Positions 1 to 7,623 of a stretch of DNA of 64,000 bases are shown here, in pieces (position 1 is the stretch's first letter; each line of letters begins with the position of its first letter). The stretch spans positions 558,001-622,000 of the forward strand of contig NZ_FXAX01000001.1 of NCBI RefSeq assembly GCF_900177805.1. Direction: 5' to 3'. The stretch is from Fibrobacter sp. UWB13 (lineage in GTDB: Bacteria > Fibrobacterota > Fibrobacteria > Fibrobacterales > Fibrobacteraceae). The notes under the pieces are model-generated. The model saw only the letters and a list, made by a program, of their open reading frames with translations, was not told the origin of the DNA and did not search any database. Position numbers and translations under genes: made by a program.

Positions 1-367
1 TGATTTCGATCTGGAGCTTGTTGATCCACAAGGTGTCCTTGGTCGTGTTGTTGGCGTTCATGTAAACGTCAAAGTTAGCATTACCAAGGCTCTTGTTGAT
101 GATGTTCTGGGACAAGTCCTTGACCAACATGACTGCCTTCGGGTTCGGCAAGAAACCGTCCATTCCGGTATTCACGAGTTCCATGACGTCATCATAGACA
201 TCGACGTTATCAAAGGTGAGGTCCTTATACTCCATCTTTGTTTGGATGAGGACTTTAGCTGCCTGAAGCTTTTTGAAAATCGAGCAGCCGGTGAATGTCG
301 TTGCCACAAGAGCAAATGCACCTGCAACAGCGAGCGATATTGCGAAGCGTGAGAATTTGGTTTTCAT
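1..367 (-). CDS. Lipoprotein, partial (C-terminus outside window)
   Basis: The reading frame is open from the ATG at 367 to the window edge (122 codons). It begins with a lipoprotein signal peptide: MKTKFSR, a hydrophobic run (FAISLAVAGAFALVATTF) and a lipobox TGC-S with the lipidated Cys at residue 28. The mature part (IFKKLQAAKVLIQTKMEYKDLTFDNVDV...) is a mixed alpha/beta sequence. Its talk of a small domain concerned with a V-shaped central region (MELVNTGMDGFLPNPKAVMLVKDL) loosely recalls LEA14/water-stress-type domains, but this is only an impression. AAGGAGATAAAT lies just before the ATG and fixes the start. It probably sits on the periplasmic face of a membrane. Function unknown. Confidence 0.8.
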   Translation of the reverse strand, partial: MKTKFSRFAISLAVAGAFALVATTFTGCSIFKKLQAAKVLIQTKMEYKDLTFDNVDVYDDVMELVNTGMDGFLPNPKAVMLVKDLSQNIINKSLGNANFDVYMNANNTTKDTLWINKLQIEI

Positions 368-419
368 ATTTATCTCCTTGTCTTATATCATTTATTATAA
401 CAAATATTTTTCCACTTGT

Positions 420-2996
420 TTAACTTTGCCTAAAATTAGTCAACATTTGGATAAGTTTTTGGACTTCAATCGGCTTGGCGAGGTGCCCGTTCATGCCCGC
501 GTCAAGTGCGTTTTTCTTGTCTTCTTCAAAAGCATTTGCTGTCATGGCGATAATTGGAATTCTAGACTTTTGCGAATCCTCTAGCTTGCGGATAGCCTTG
601 GTCGCATCGTAGCCGTTCATGCGGGGCATCTGCACGTCCATCAAGATGAGTTCATAATCGCCAGGTGCAGCTTTACGCACTTTATCGACGGCTATATCGC
701 CATCAGTTGCAGTATCGACGATGAGTCCGTTTTCGGTCAGGATTTCTTCGGCGATTTCGCGGTTCATTTCGTTATCTTCAACGAGCAACACCTTCATTCC
801 CTTAAGCGGGATTGTCGTAATGGTTTTCTGTTCTGTGACTTCGGTCTTCAATTCCTGGCACCACTTCATTGGGATGCTCACGACAATCTTTGTACCTTGT
901 CCTTTCTTGGATTCGATTTTGATTGTGCCACCCATGATGTCTGTGAGCTTTTTCACGATGGTCATGCCAAGACCGGTGCCTTGGATACGGCTGACCGTTG
1001 TGGAACTTTCGCGTGTAAATTCGTCGTAAATGTGCTCCAAAAATTCAGAGCTCATGCCAATGCCTGAGTCTTCAACAGTAAAAGCGTAAATCCCGTAGCC
1101 ATCCCGGTCGCATTTTTGCTCTTCGAGTGTACACATGATGGTTCCATTTTCATTCGTGTACTTGATGGCGTTTCCGATGATGTTTGCCGCAATTTGATTG
1201 ATGCGGTCGCCATCGACAAGGACAAACTTGTGTTCGATGTTCGTGATAGTCGCTGTAAACAGAATGCCCTTTGTTTCGGCGTGCGAACCGTACGTTGTCG
1301 ACAAAGCCTTGATGATATTTTCGAGGTTGCACTTTTGTTCGCTCAGGATAATCTTGCCGGATTCAATACGGGACATTTCAAGAACTTGGTTCACAAGAGA
1401 CAAAAGCTGCTTACCGGCGATATCGATTTTATCCAAGTATTTTTTGACGGTTTCTTTTTCTTCGATATGTTTTTTCGCCATAGCCGTGAATCCCATGACC
1501 GCATTCATCGGAGTGCGAATGTCGTGTGACATGTTGAACAAGAATGTCGTCTTGGCATTACTTGCTTCGCGGGCGGCGTTCAATGCTTGCGAAAGCTTGC
1601 GGTTTGCTTCAATTTCTTTAGATTTCTCGGTGGTAATATTTCTAAATAAAATAATTCCTTTATGAACAACGTTATTTTTTACTTCGACAGGAATATACAC
1701 CATGGTTATGTATTCTTTTTTTTCATTGGGTTGTAGGCTACAGAATACGACACTTGGAATATAATTGAGAACTTTGCGATTCTTTATGGTTACATTAAAG
1801 AAGGTCCTAAAGTCGTCGCCATTCTGCATGTCGTCGTTGAATCTGATAAACCCTTCAACAAGATCATCCAAGCGTCCGTTTTTGGGAAACGGCATTGGCA
1901 TGATAGAGAGGTCTTCGAATGTTCCATTCTCGGCATCCACGTAAATCATGGCTCTTGCGATTGTATTTTCGGCTATGGCGATATAGTTCGCCATACGATT
2001 CTGCCGGGCTTCGTTACGCCTTATCAACAGTTGTACAATCATGAGATAGACGATATAACCTGCGAATATGCAAATGAGCAAAAACTGGAGCATGCGCCCC
2101 GCTTTGATGCCCATGGTATAAAGGGCATTTGCGGCTTCAGTGGGGAAGTTGGAATAAACACTTAAAGGAACCGAGTGTAGCGGAGCGATGTAGCCCTGGA
2201 TTTCATCGTTTTCTCCTTTGAACTGGTAGCTGGACGGGCTTCGCGTTGTGTAGGCGTATATAATCTTATTTCTGTTTTCTTCATCGAACTTAGAGGTGTA
2301 AAGGAAATTCTTGAAGTTATCCTTGGGGAGACCTTGAATCGAAGTTTGCTGTATTTTCATGGTCTCAAGAGCGATGAGATTTTTGCCTTCCGTGTTGATA
2401 ATGCCAGCGGAAGCATGTGCGCCAAAAACCTTGTAATCAAGCAATCTCTTGATGGTGTTTTCGTCAAATGACGAGAATAGCAGACCAACTATTTTTCTAT
2501 CGACAATCACAGGAGCGTAAAAGCCGACAGATGCAATTGTAGTATTGGTGGGCATAGCCACGTAAATTCCGCTGTTTCCTTTCATGCCGTCGGTAAAAGC
2601 CCACTTATTGCCCACATAAACCTTTTGACCAGAAGTCTTTATAGCCATTCCGCTAGAATCCGCAAAGATCAAATGGTCAAATTGAATCAACTTTTCAAGT
2701 TCCGCCAGGAATACGGAACTCATTTGACCGTCTCGAATATCGTTTGAACTGAGCTTGGCTAGCGCTTCGACAGACTTGAGAGAATTGGAAAAAATATCGT
2801 CGAGCTTATTAGCCATCGCTAGGGTGATATCCTTGATATAGTCCCTATTGCGAGCTGTAACCGCGCTTTTGTCTTCTTTTTGGAACGCTGCAAAAGCCTC
2901 GATGATCAAATAGACAACGAGAATAAGAGGTGCAAACCTTATAATCGAAAATTTTAATCGATTGTTTTTTCTTTTTATTTTCTGAATAGTCTGCAC
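420..2996 (-). CDS. Hybrid sensor histidine kinase / response regulator
   Basis: Membrane histidine kinase carrying its own receiver domain. Numbered from the upstream TTG at 3008 (862 aa): membrane segment about 24-42, an extracytoplasmic sensing region 45-300 of Cache-like size, second membrane segment about 305-329, a PAS-like region 345-460, HisKA with the phosphorylated His in NMSHDIRTP (His495), HATPase with N box NQIAANIIGNAIKYT (604-618), DSGIGM and GTGLGM glycine boxes, then a receiver with Asp791 (ILMDVQMPRMNG) and Lys845 (LAKPI). I prefer GTG at 2996 as start because GGGGAG lies 4 bases before it, while the TTG at 3008 has no ribosome site. No output domain follows the receiver, so signal transfer to a separate phosphotransfer protein or regulator is likely. 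The ligand is unknown. Confidence 0.93.
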   Translation of the reverse strand: MQTIQKIKRKNNRLKFSIIRFAPLILVVYLIIEAFAAFQKEDKSAVTARNRDYIKDITLAMANKLDDIFSNSLKSVEALAKLSSNDIRDGQMSSVFLAELEKLIQFDHLIFADSSGMAIKTSGQKVYVGNKWAFTDGMKGNSGIYVAMPTNTTIASVGFYAPVIVDRKIVGLLFSSFDENTIKRLLDYKVFGAHASAGIINTEGKNLIALETMKIQQTSIQGLPKDNFKNFLYTSKFDEENRNKIIYAYTTRSPSSYQFKGENDEIQGYIAPLHSVPLSVYSNFPTEAANALYTMGIKAGRMLQFLLICIFAGYIVYLMIVQLLIRRNEARQNRMANYIAIAENTIARAMIYVDAENGTFEDLSIMPMPFPKNGRLDDLVEGFIRFNDDMQNGDDFRTFFNVTIKNRKVLNYIPSVVFCSLQPNEKKEYITMVYIPVEVKNNVVHKGIILFRNITTEKSKEIEANRKLSQALNAAREASNAKTTFLFNMSHDIRTPMNAVMGFTAMAKKHIEEKETVKKYLDKIDIAGKQLLSLVNQVLEMSRIESGKIILSEQKCNLENIIKALSTTYGSHAETKGILFTATITNIEHKFVLVDGDRINQIAANIIGNAIKYTNENGTIMCTLEEQKCDRDGYGIYAFTVEDSGIGMSSEFLEHIYDEFTRESSTTVSRIQGTGLGMTIVKKLTDIMGGTIKIESKKGQGTKIVVSIPMKWCQELKTEVTEQKTITTIPLKGMKVLLVEDNEMNREIAEEILTENGLIVDTATDGDIAVDKVRKAAPGDYELILMDVQMPRMNGYDATKAIRKLEDSQKSRIPIIAMTANAFEEDKKNALDAGMNGHLAKPIEVQKLIQMLTNFRQS

Positions 2997-3178
2997 AAAG
3001 CTCCCCAATATCTACTAGCAACCAATAGAAATATAAACTAATTATCCCAATAAGAATGGAGAGTTGCCTAAAAAAAGAGTATTTGCGGATTTACGGGACT
3101 AAATTCAAAAATTTTCCGAATTTTTACATCATATTGTTTCTTTTCCGCGAAAATAATGTAATTTTCTTGTTAGTCAAT

Positions 3179-3195
3179 TATTCCAACTTGGAATA
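3179..3195. promoter_or_regulatory. Palindromic operator candidate upstream of the PadR-type gene
   Basis: A perfect inverted repeat TATTCCAA-C-TTGGAATA with 8-base arms lies 22 bases before the start codon of the PadR-family gene. PadR regulators commonly repress their own genes by binding palindromes near the promoter, so autoregulation is a reasonable inference. The published PadR consensus ATGT-N8-ACAT is not present. Confidence 0.5.
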
Positions 3196-3217
3196 CTAGC
3201 AAAATCAAGGAATTTAA

Positions 3218-3814
3218 ATGAACCGTTACGATCTTGTATTGCTCGGCCTCATTCTGGAACACGAACGCAGTGGGTACGATATCATCACGGAAATTCGTGA
3301 TCGTGAACTTGACCGCTGGGCTAAGATTAGCACTTCGACCGTTTATAATAGACTGATAACGCTCGAAAAGAATGAATGCATTGTCGGTCATTCCGAACGC
3401 GACGGAAACCGCCCAGAACGCATGGTGTTCAACATCACGGACAAGGGTAGGGAAGTGCTGCGCAAGGAAGTCCTCAAGCATTTGACCGGTTTCAACGACG
3501 ATCCGCGTACGCTTGGTTTTGCATTCCTTTATGGAGCCGAAAACAAAGAAGTTATCCGCACGCTCGAAGTGCATGAACGTAGACTGGTTCAGGAAATTGA
3601 AAATCTTGAAAAGATGATTGCCGAAGAACCACGCCCGACGCTTTACCCGGAAGGACCGTTCCTCAACTGCATGAGCCGCGACCACATCTTGGTGGAACTC
3701 AAGTACGTGCGTGCCGCCATCGGCATTTTGCGTGACCCGGTCCGCAGCAAGAAACTCGGAGGATACTTCTATATCAATTTCGGTAACCGCGATTTCGAAA
3801 AGTTTGATGAATAG
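3218..3814 (+). CDS. PadR family transcriptional regulator
   Basis: 198 aa. The N-terminal winged helix (MNRYDLVLLGLILEHERSGYDIITEI, then STVYNRLITLEKNECI and the wing GNRPERMVFNITDKGREVL, residues 1-90) is typical of PadR. Residues 95-175 form a helical C-terminal domain with a long coiled stretch (VLEVHERRLVQEIENLEKMIAEE) like that of the Vir/AphA subgroup, which dimerises. AAGGAATTTAA before the ATG gives a plausible ribosome site. It stands alone, downstream of a divergent histidine kinase and upstream of the cellobiose phosphorylase, with a palindromic operator candidate in its leader. Its targets and inducer cannot be read from the sequence; it may control only itself or a distant efflux or stress gene. 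Confidence 0.88.
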   Translation: MNRYDLVLLGLILEHERSGYDIITEIRDRELDRWAKISTSTVYNRLITLEKNECIVGHSERDGNRPERMVFNITDKGREVLRKEVLKHLTGFNDDPRTLGFAFLYGAENKEVIRTLEVHERRLVQEIENLEKMIAEEPRPTLYPEGPFLNCMSRDHILVELKYVRAAIGILRDPVRSKKLGGYFYINFGNRDFEKFDE

Positions 3815-3830
3815 AGCTTAGACGAGTGCT

Positions 3831-3905
3831 CGTCATCCTGACACCGTAGGTGGAAGGATCCAGTGCTTTCTTTGACTGGATTCTTCGCTTTGCTCAGAAT
3901 GACGG
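3831..3905. repeat. Inverted pair of the GTCATCCTGA...GGATCCAGT repeat
   Basis: Left arm CGTCATCCTGA...GGATCCAGT (3831-3864) is matched by the reverse complement of the right arm, ACTGGATTCTTCGC...GAATGACG (about 3875-3904), giving a long imperfect stem-loop just after padR. Related single arms occur at 33688-33718 and, degraded, near 33545-33585, 37068-37115 and 62251-62285. Probably a non-autonomous palindromic repeat; it may also serve as the padR terminator. Confidence 0.7.
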
Positions 3906-4013
3906 AATTAAAGACGTTCTCTAAGTTCTATCAACTAAATTCTACCAACTAAAAACTATATTTACCCGCAAAATTTGAAGGAAATTAACGAGTTCAGAAC
4001 ATCGAATATCAGA

Positions 4014-4052
4014 TTCACAATTCCGGATTCCTAATTCCTACTTCCGAATTTA
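4014..4052. repeat. Short GAATTC/GGATTCC-type repeats
   Basis: A run of reiterated units (attcacaattcc, ggattcctaattcc, tacttccgaattt) fills the gap before the cellobiose phosphorylase. A similar run lies at 45505-45535 between glnK and amtB. Low-complexity intergenic repeats; no other feature is visible in 3906-4082. Confidence 0.45.
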
Positions 4053-4082
4053 ACTAACCCCCCCCTCTCTAACGGAGATAAA

Positions 4083-6611
4083 ATGGCTACAAAAACAGTG
4101 AAGAAGAGCGCTGCAAAGAAGGCCCCGGCAAAGAAGACCGCTAAGGTCGCTGCCCCGAAGTATGGTTACTTTGATGACGCTGCAAAAGAATACGTGCTCA
4201 CCACCCCGGCAACCCCGATCAAGTGGTGCAACTACGTCGGTACTCTCAATTTCGGCGGTATCGTCGATACGACCGGCGGCACTCTCGTTTGCAAAGGCGA
4301 CCCGGCTCTCAACCGTATCACCAAGTACATTGCACAGATGCCGTGCTCTGACTTCAAGGCCAGCACTATCTACATCCGTATCAAGGATGGCAAGAGCTAC
4401 AAGATTTTCTCCCCGTTCTACGTTCCGACTTTGACCAAAATGGACAAGTGGGAATGCCACGTGGGTCTTTCCTACATGCGTTGGATTGCCGAAGCTTTCG
4501 GTCTCCGCGTGCAGGTCACGATTTTCGTTCCGACGGGCTCCAACACTCTCCTCCAGGACATCCAGGTGACGAACATTGCCGGTGGCGCTAAGGAAGTGGA
4601 CATCATCCCGGTTTATGAATTCAGCCACTTCGAAGCTGAAAAGCAGCTCACGAACGCCGACTGGGTTCCGCAGACCATGACCCTCAAGGGCCACTGGGAA
4701 AAGGACGGCCACGTCGTTTTGGAACAGTACGCTTACATGAAGCGTGACTACGCTGTGAACTACGTTACTGCTGACTGCAAGGTTGGTTCCTTCGATGGTG
4801 ACCGCCGCGTATTCCTCGGCCATAACGAAATGGGTTCTTGGGCAAATCCGCTCAGCCTCCAGAACAAGGAACTTGCTAACAGCGAATGCGACCGTGGCGA
4901 CAACATTGCCGCTCTCATGATCCACGCTGGCAAGATCGCTGCCAAGAAGACTTTCCGTACCTGCACCCAGCTCGGTCAGGAACAGAGCCTCAAGGTTGCA
5001 GCTAAGGCTATCAAGAAGTACCGCGATCTCAAGAACGTGGACAAGGCTTTCGAAGAACTCGCAAAGTTCTGGGAAAACTACCTCTCCACGATCCAGGTCA
5101 AGACCCCGGATGCTTCCTTCAACACGATGGTAAACGTGCACAACCCGCGTCAGTGCCACACCACCAAGAACTGGAGCCGCTACTTGTCCCTCTATCAGTT
5201 GGGCTACGGCACCAGCCGCGGTATCGGTTACCGTGACTCTACTCAGGACCTCATGGGCGTTATGAGCCACATGCCTGAAGAAGCTCTCGTTCTTACGAAG
5301 AACCTCATCTCCGTGCAGCGTCCGGAAGGTAACGCTATGCATCAGTACGCTCCGCTCGCTCTTGCTGAAGACACGGGTAACGAAGCTAACGCCGGTGACT
5401 CCCGCGAAAAGGCTGGCGTCCTTGATGCCGATGGCAATCCGATGTATGCCGACTGGTACGGCGATGACCATCTCTGGATCGTCCTCACTGTCGCTTCCTA
5501 CCTCAAGGAAACCGGCAAGATGGAACTCCTCAACGAAAAGCAGCCGTTCTACGTTCCTGGCAAGAAGCGTGGCGAACGTCCGGAAGGCACGATTCTCGAA
5601 CACTTGAAGCGCGCTCTCCAGTTCACTCGTGAACACCTCGGTCAGCACAATTTGCCGCTCCTCGGCTTCGCTGACTGGAACGACTGCATGAACCTCCCGC
5701 TCGGTGCTGAATCTACGTTCAACACTGCTTTGTACGCAAAGGCTTTGCTCGAAATGATGGGCATTGAAGAAGCTCTCGGCGACAAGGAAGCCGTTGAAAT
5801 GTACAAGGGCTGGTACGAAGATGTCAAGAAGGCATTCAACGATAGCGCTTGGGACGGCAAGTGGTGGACTCGTTGGTTTGACAAGGACGGCAACGGTTAC
5901 GGTGTTTCTTCTGCCAAGTACGGCAAGATTTACTGCAACGGTCAGTCCTGGCCGGTCATCTCCGGCATTGCTTTCGGCGACCGCGCTGTGCAGGGTATGG
6001 ACAGCTTGAACAAGCTCCTCAACACCAAGTACGGTGTGAAGAGCTCTACTCCGGGTTACCGTGGCTTTGAACCGGCTGTCGGTGGCATCTCCACCTATCC
6101 TCCTGGAGCAAAGGAAAACGGCGGTATCTTCCTCCACACGAACCCGTGGGTGATGATCGCCGAAACGATCCTCGGCCGTGGCGATAACGCTTTCCAGTAC
6201 TACAACCAGATTAATCCGGCTTCCAAGAATGACATCCTCGACGTGTTCGAATCTGAACCGTACTGCTATCCGCAGAACATCCTCGGTGACGAACACAAGC
6301 AGTTCGGTATGGGCCGTAACGCATGGCTCTCCGGTACTTCTACTTGGACGTACCAGGCTGCAACGCAGTTCATCCTCGGTATCCGCGCAAGCTTCACCGG
6401 TCTCGTCGTTGATCCTTGCATCCCGAGCGCATGGGATGGCTTCGAAGCTACCCGTAAGTTCCGTGGTGCTACCTACCAGATCTCCGTGAAGAACCCGGAT
6501 CACATCTGCAAGGGTGTCGCAAAGATGGTCGTTGACGGTCAGGAAATTGATTCCAACGTCGCCCCGATCTTTACGAAGGGTGTGCACAAGGTCGAAGTCA
6601 CCTTGGGTTAA
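4083..6611 (+). CDS. Cellobiose phosphorylase (GH94)
   Basis: 842 aa, near the usual 810-820 of cytoplasmic cellobiose phosphorylases plus an N-terminal extension. Splits cellobiose with phosphate to glucose-1-phosphate and glucose, saving ATP during cellulose use. The GH94 core starts near residue 27 (YGYFDDAAKEYVLTTPATPIKWCNYVG). The catalytic acid is expected in GFADWNDCMN (Asp531-Asp534), and the helical barrel ends with GRNAWLSGTSTWTY. There is no signal peptide. Residues 3-26 form a Lys/Ala/Pro-rich tail (KTVKKSAAKKAPAKK) unlike the rest. CGGAGATAAA precedes the ATG. The gene is monocistronic between a repeat-filled gap and a strong terminator. Codon use is strongly biased (CTC, AAG, GGT), suggesting high expression. 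Cellodextrin phosphorylase is possible, but length and motifs favour cellobiose. Confidence 0.93.
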   Translation: MATKTVKKSAAKKAPAKKTAKVAAPKYGYFDDAAKEYVLTTPATPIKWCNYVGTLNFGGIVDTTGGTLVCKGDPALNRITKYIAQMPCSDFKASTIYIRIKDGKSYKIFSPFYVPTLTKMDKWECHVGLSYMRWIAEAFGLRVQVTIFVPTGSNTLLQDIQVTNIAGGAKEVDIIPVYEFSHFEAEKQLTNADWVPQTMTLKGHWEKDGHVVLEQYAYMKRDYAVNYVTADCKVGSFDGDRRVFLGHNEMGSWANPLSLQNKELANSECDRGDNIAALMIHAGKIAAKKTFRTCTQLGQEQSLKVAAKAIKKYRDLKNVDKAFEELAKFWENYLSTIQVKTPDASFNTMVNVHNPRQCHTTKNWSRYLSLYQLGYGTSRGIGYRDSTQDLMGVMSHMPEEALVLTKNLISVQRPEGNAMHQYAPLALAEDTGNEANAGDSREKAGVLDADGNPMYADWYGDDHLWIVLTVASYLKETGKMELLNEKQPFYVPGKKRGERPEGTILEHLKRALQFTREHLGQHNLPLLGFADWNDCMNLPLGAESTFNTALYAKALLEMMGIEEALGDKEAVEMYKGWYEDVKKAFNDSAWDGKWWTRWFDKDGNGYGVSSAKYGKIYCNGQSWPVISGIAFGDRAVQGMDSLNKLLNTKYGVKSSTPGYRGFEPAVGGISTYPPGAKENGGIFLHTNPWVMIAETILGRGDNAFQYYNQINPASKNDILDVFESEPYCYPQNILGDEHKQFGMGRNAWLSGTSTWTYQAATQFILGIRASFTGLVVDPCIPSAWDGFEATRKFRGATYQISVKNPDHICKGVAKMVVDGQEIDSNVAPIFTKGVHKVEVTLG

Positions 6612-6752
6612 GAAACTCATATAGCCGTCGCGATAGTTCGTCAATCTCGCCCTCACGTAGGAAACTACGCTACGGGCGATCTTTCCTGCTCTCGCTAGGC
6701 TCTCTGCGTTTCTTGAAACGATAATTCGGTTCTAATCCAAATTTGGGATTTA

Positions 6753-6782
6753 AGGTCCGCTTCTTGTGAAGCGGACTTTTTG
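6753..6782 (+). terminator. Rho-independent terminator of the GH94 gene
   Basis: Stem GTCCGCTT/AAGCGGAC with a 6-base loop followed by TTTTTG. Confidence 0.9.
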
Positions 6783-6804
6783 TTTAAGTAATACCTTTTT
6801 AGGT

Positions 6805-6812
6805 TATATTTA
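6805..6812 (+). promoter_or_regulatory. TAnnTTT promoter box for a leaderless mRNA
   Basis: TATATTTA begins 13 bases before the ATG at 6818 and no Shine-Dalgarno sequence lies between, so transcription would begin at or next to the start codon. Confidence 0.5.
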
Positions 6813-6817
6813 ACATC

Positions 6818-7519
6818 ATGAATTATATGTTATTGAAAGTTTTGTTGGGCTTGGCTGTTTTATTTTTTACGGTTGGCTGTGCAACGCATCCGCCTTCAGC
6901 GGTTGCTTTCATGACAACCAAAAAGCAGACAACATCTCAAGATACTCTTAAAACAAATGTTCAAGCAGGAATTAGTCTTTTAACGTTGGGCTCGATAAAT
7001 GTCGAACAAACAAACAACAACCATAGTCTCAATGACGAACTGAATGCAGCTTTTACTATACAAGCAAGTTTAAGATATGGTTATCTGGCTTATGGTTTTG
7101 GGTTTCAAATGCAATGTCCTTTTGGATACGTCGGTTTTGCATCCGAGCACTTTGGAACAATGCTTTGGTCCAATATATTCCCTCTATTGTCTCTTTTTGA
7201 ATGGATGGGGGATAAAAATTCCAATATATTCAGCGAAAAATTTGGTTTCGGAGCGAGCGTCATTGAGCAAATCAAATTGGGCAAAGAAAGAACTTTAGGA
7301 TTGACCCAACATTTTTCAAGAACTCTTGCTCCATTTACGGAGTATCGGGGTGTTTACCCATCAAGCCGTTTCGGTAGTTCATACTACTATGAATTTGGCG
7401 GAGGGGTGTACTTTTCATTCCCATTAAGCAATCAAACTGTAGGCATAGAAACTCGCTATAGTCGAAATTACACCTATAAGGCAGACCAATTGTCACTAAT
7501 GGTGGATTTTATAATTTAA
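6818..7519 (+). CDS. Lipoprotein of a Fibrobacter-type paralogous family (copy 1)
   Basis: 233 aa. Signal peptide with lipobox (LAVLFFTVGC, Cys21). The mature protein shares an ordered set of motifs with the product at 37191-37907: PPSAVAFM, an alternating hydrophobic stretch with YGFGFQ, GFASEHFGTMLW, a middle loop, IEQIKLGKERTLGLTQHFS, YYEFGGGVYFSF and a final ETRYSRNYTY...VDFII. The repeated aromatic beta strands and the conserved C-terminal aromatic residues suggest a small outer-membrane-linked beta barrel or a lipoprotein beta sandwich. I recognise no named family. It lacks a ribosome site and has a TAnnTTT box 13 bases before the ATG. It stands alone between two terminators. Confidence 0.85.
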   Translation: MNYMLLKVLLGLAVLFFTVGCATHPPSAVAFMTTKKQTTSQDTLKTNVQAGISLLTLGSINVEQTNNNHSLNDELNAAFTIQASLRYGYLAYGFGFQMQCPFGYVGFASEHFGTMLWSNIFPLLSLFEWMGDKNSNIFSEKFGFGASVIEQIKLGKERTLGLTQHFSRTLAPFTEYRGVYPSSRFGSSYYYEFGGGVYFSFPLSNQTVGIETRYSRNYTYKADQLSLMVDFII

Positions 7520-7539
7520 TCCAAATTCGGAATTTTAGA

Positions 7540-7568
7540 CGCCAGTCTCTCACGAGGCTGGTGTTTTT
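7540..7568 (+). terminator. Terminator of the lipoprotein gene
   Basis: CCAGTCTC/GAGGCTGG stem followed by TGTTTTTTAT. Confidence 0.85.
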
Positions 7569-7569
7569 T

Positions 7570-7603
7570 ATAAAAAATTCCATTGCTTTGCAATGGAATT
7601 GTG
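7570..7603 (-). terminator. Terminator of the PAS-domain gene
   Basis: On the minus strand, ATTCCATTGC-AAA-GCAATGGAAT is followed by TTTTTTATAAAAAA, a strong intrinsic terminator 20 bases after the stop codon at 7624. Confidence 0.85.
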
Positions 7604-7623
7604 AATTTATACTTAAAGAAGTT

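Noticed and set aside
4050-6656. 868-codon open frame on the strand opposite the cellobiose phosphorylase
   Set aside because: Mirror of strongly biased codons in a well-expressed gene; its translation shows no domain or sensible composition. The same holds for long antisense frames opposite proS (9030-10739), the OmpA gene (26367-28439), dnaK (34972-36900) and gltB (54405-57638).
7077-7298. Short plus-strand frames inside or opposite known genes (such as 7077-7298 and 61003-61227 minus)
   Set aside because: They overlap well-supported genes in other frames and have neither ribosome sites nor conserved motifs.
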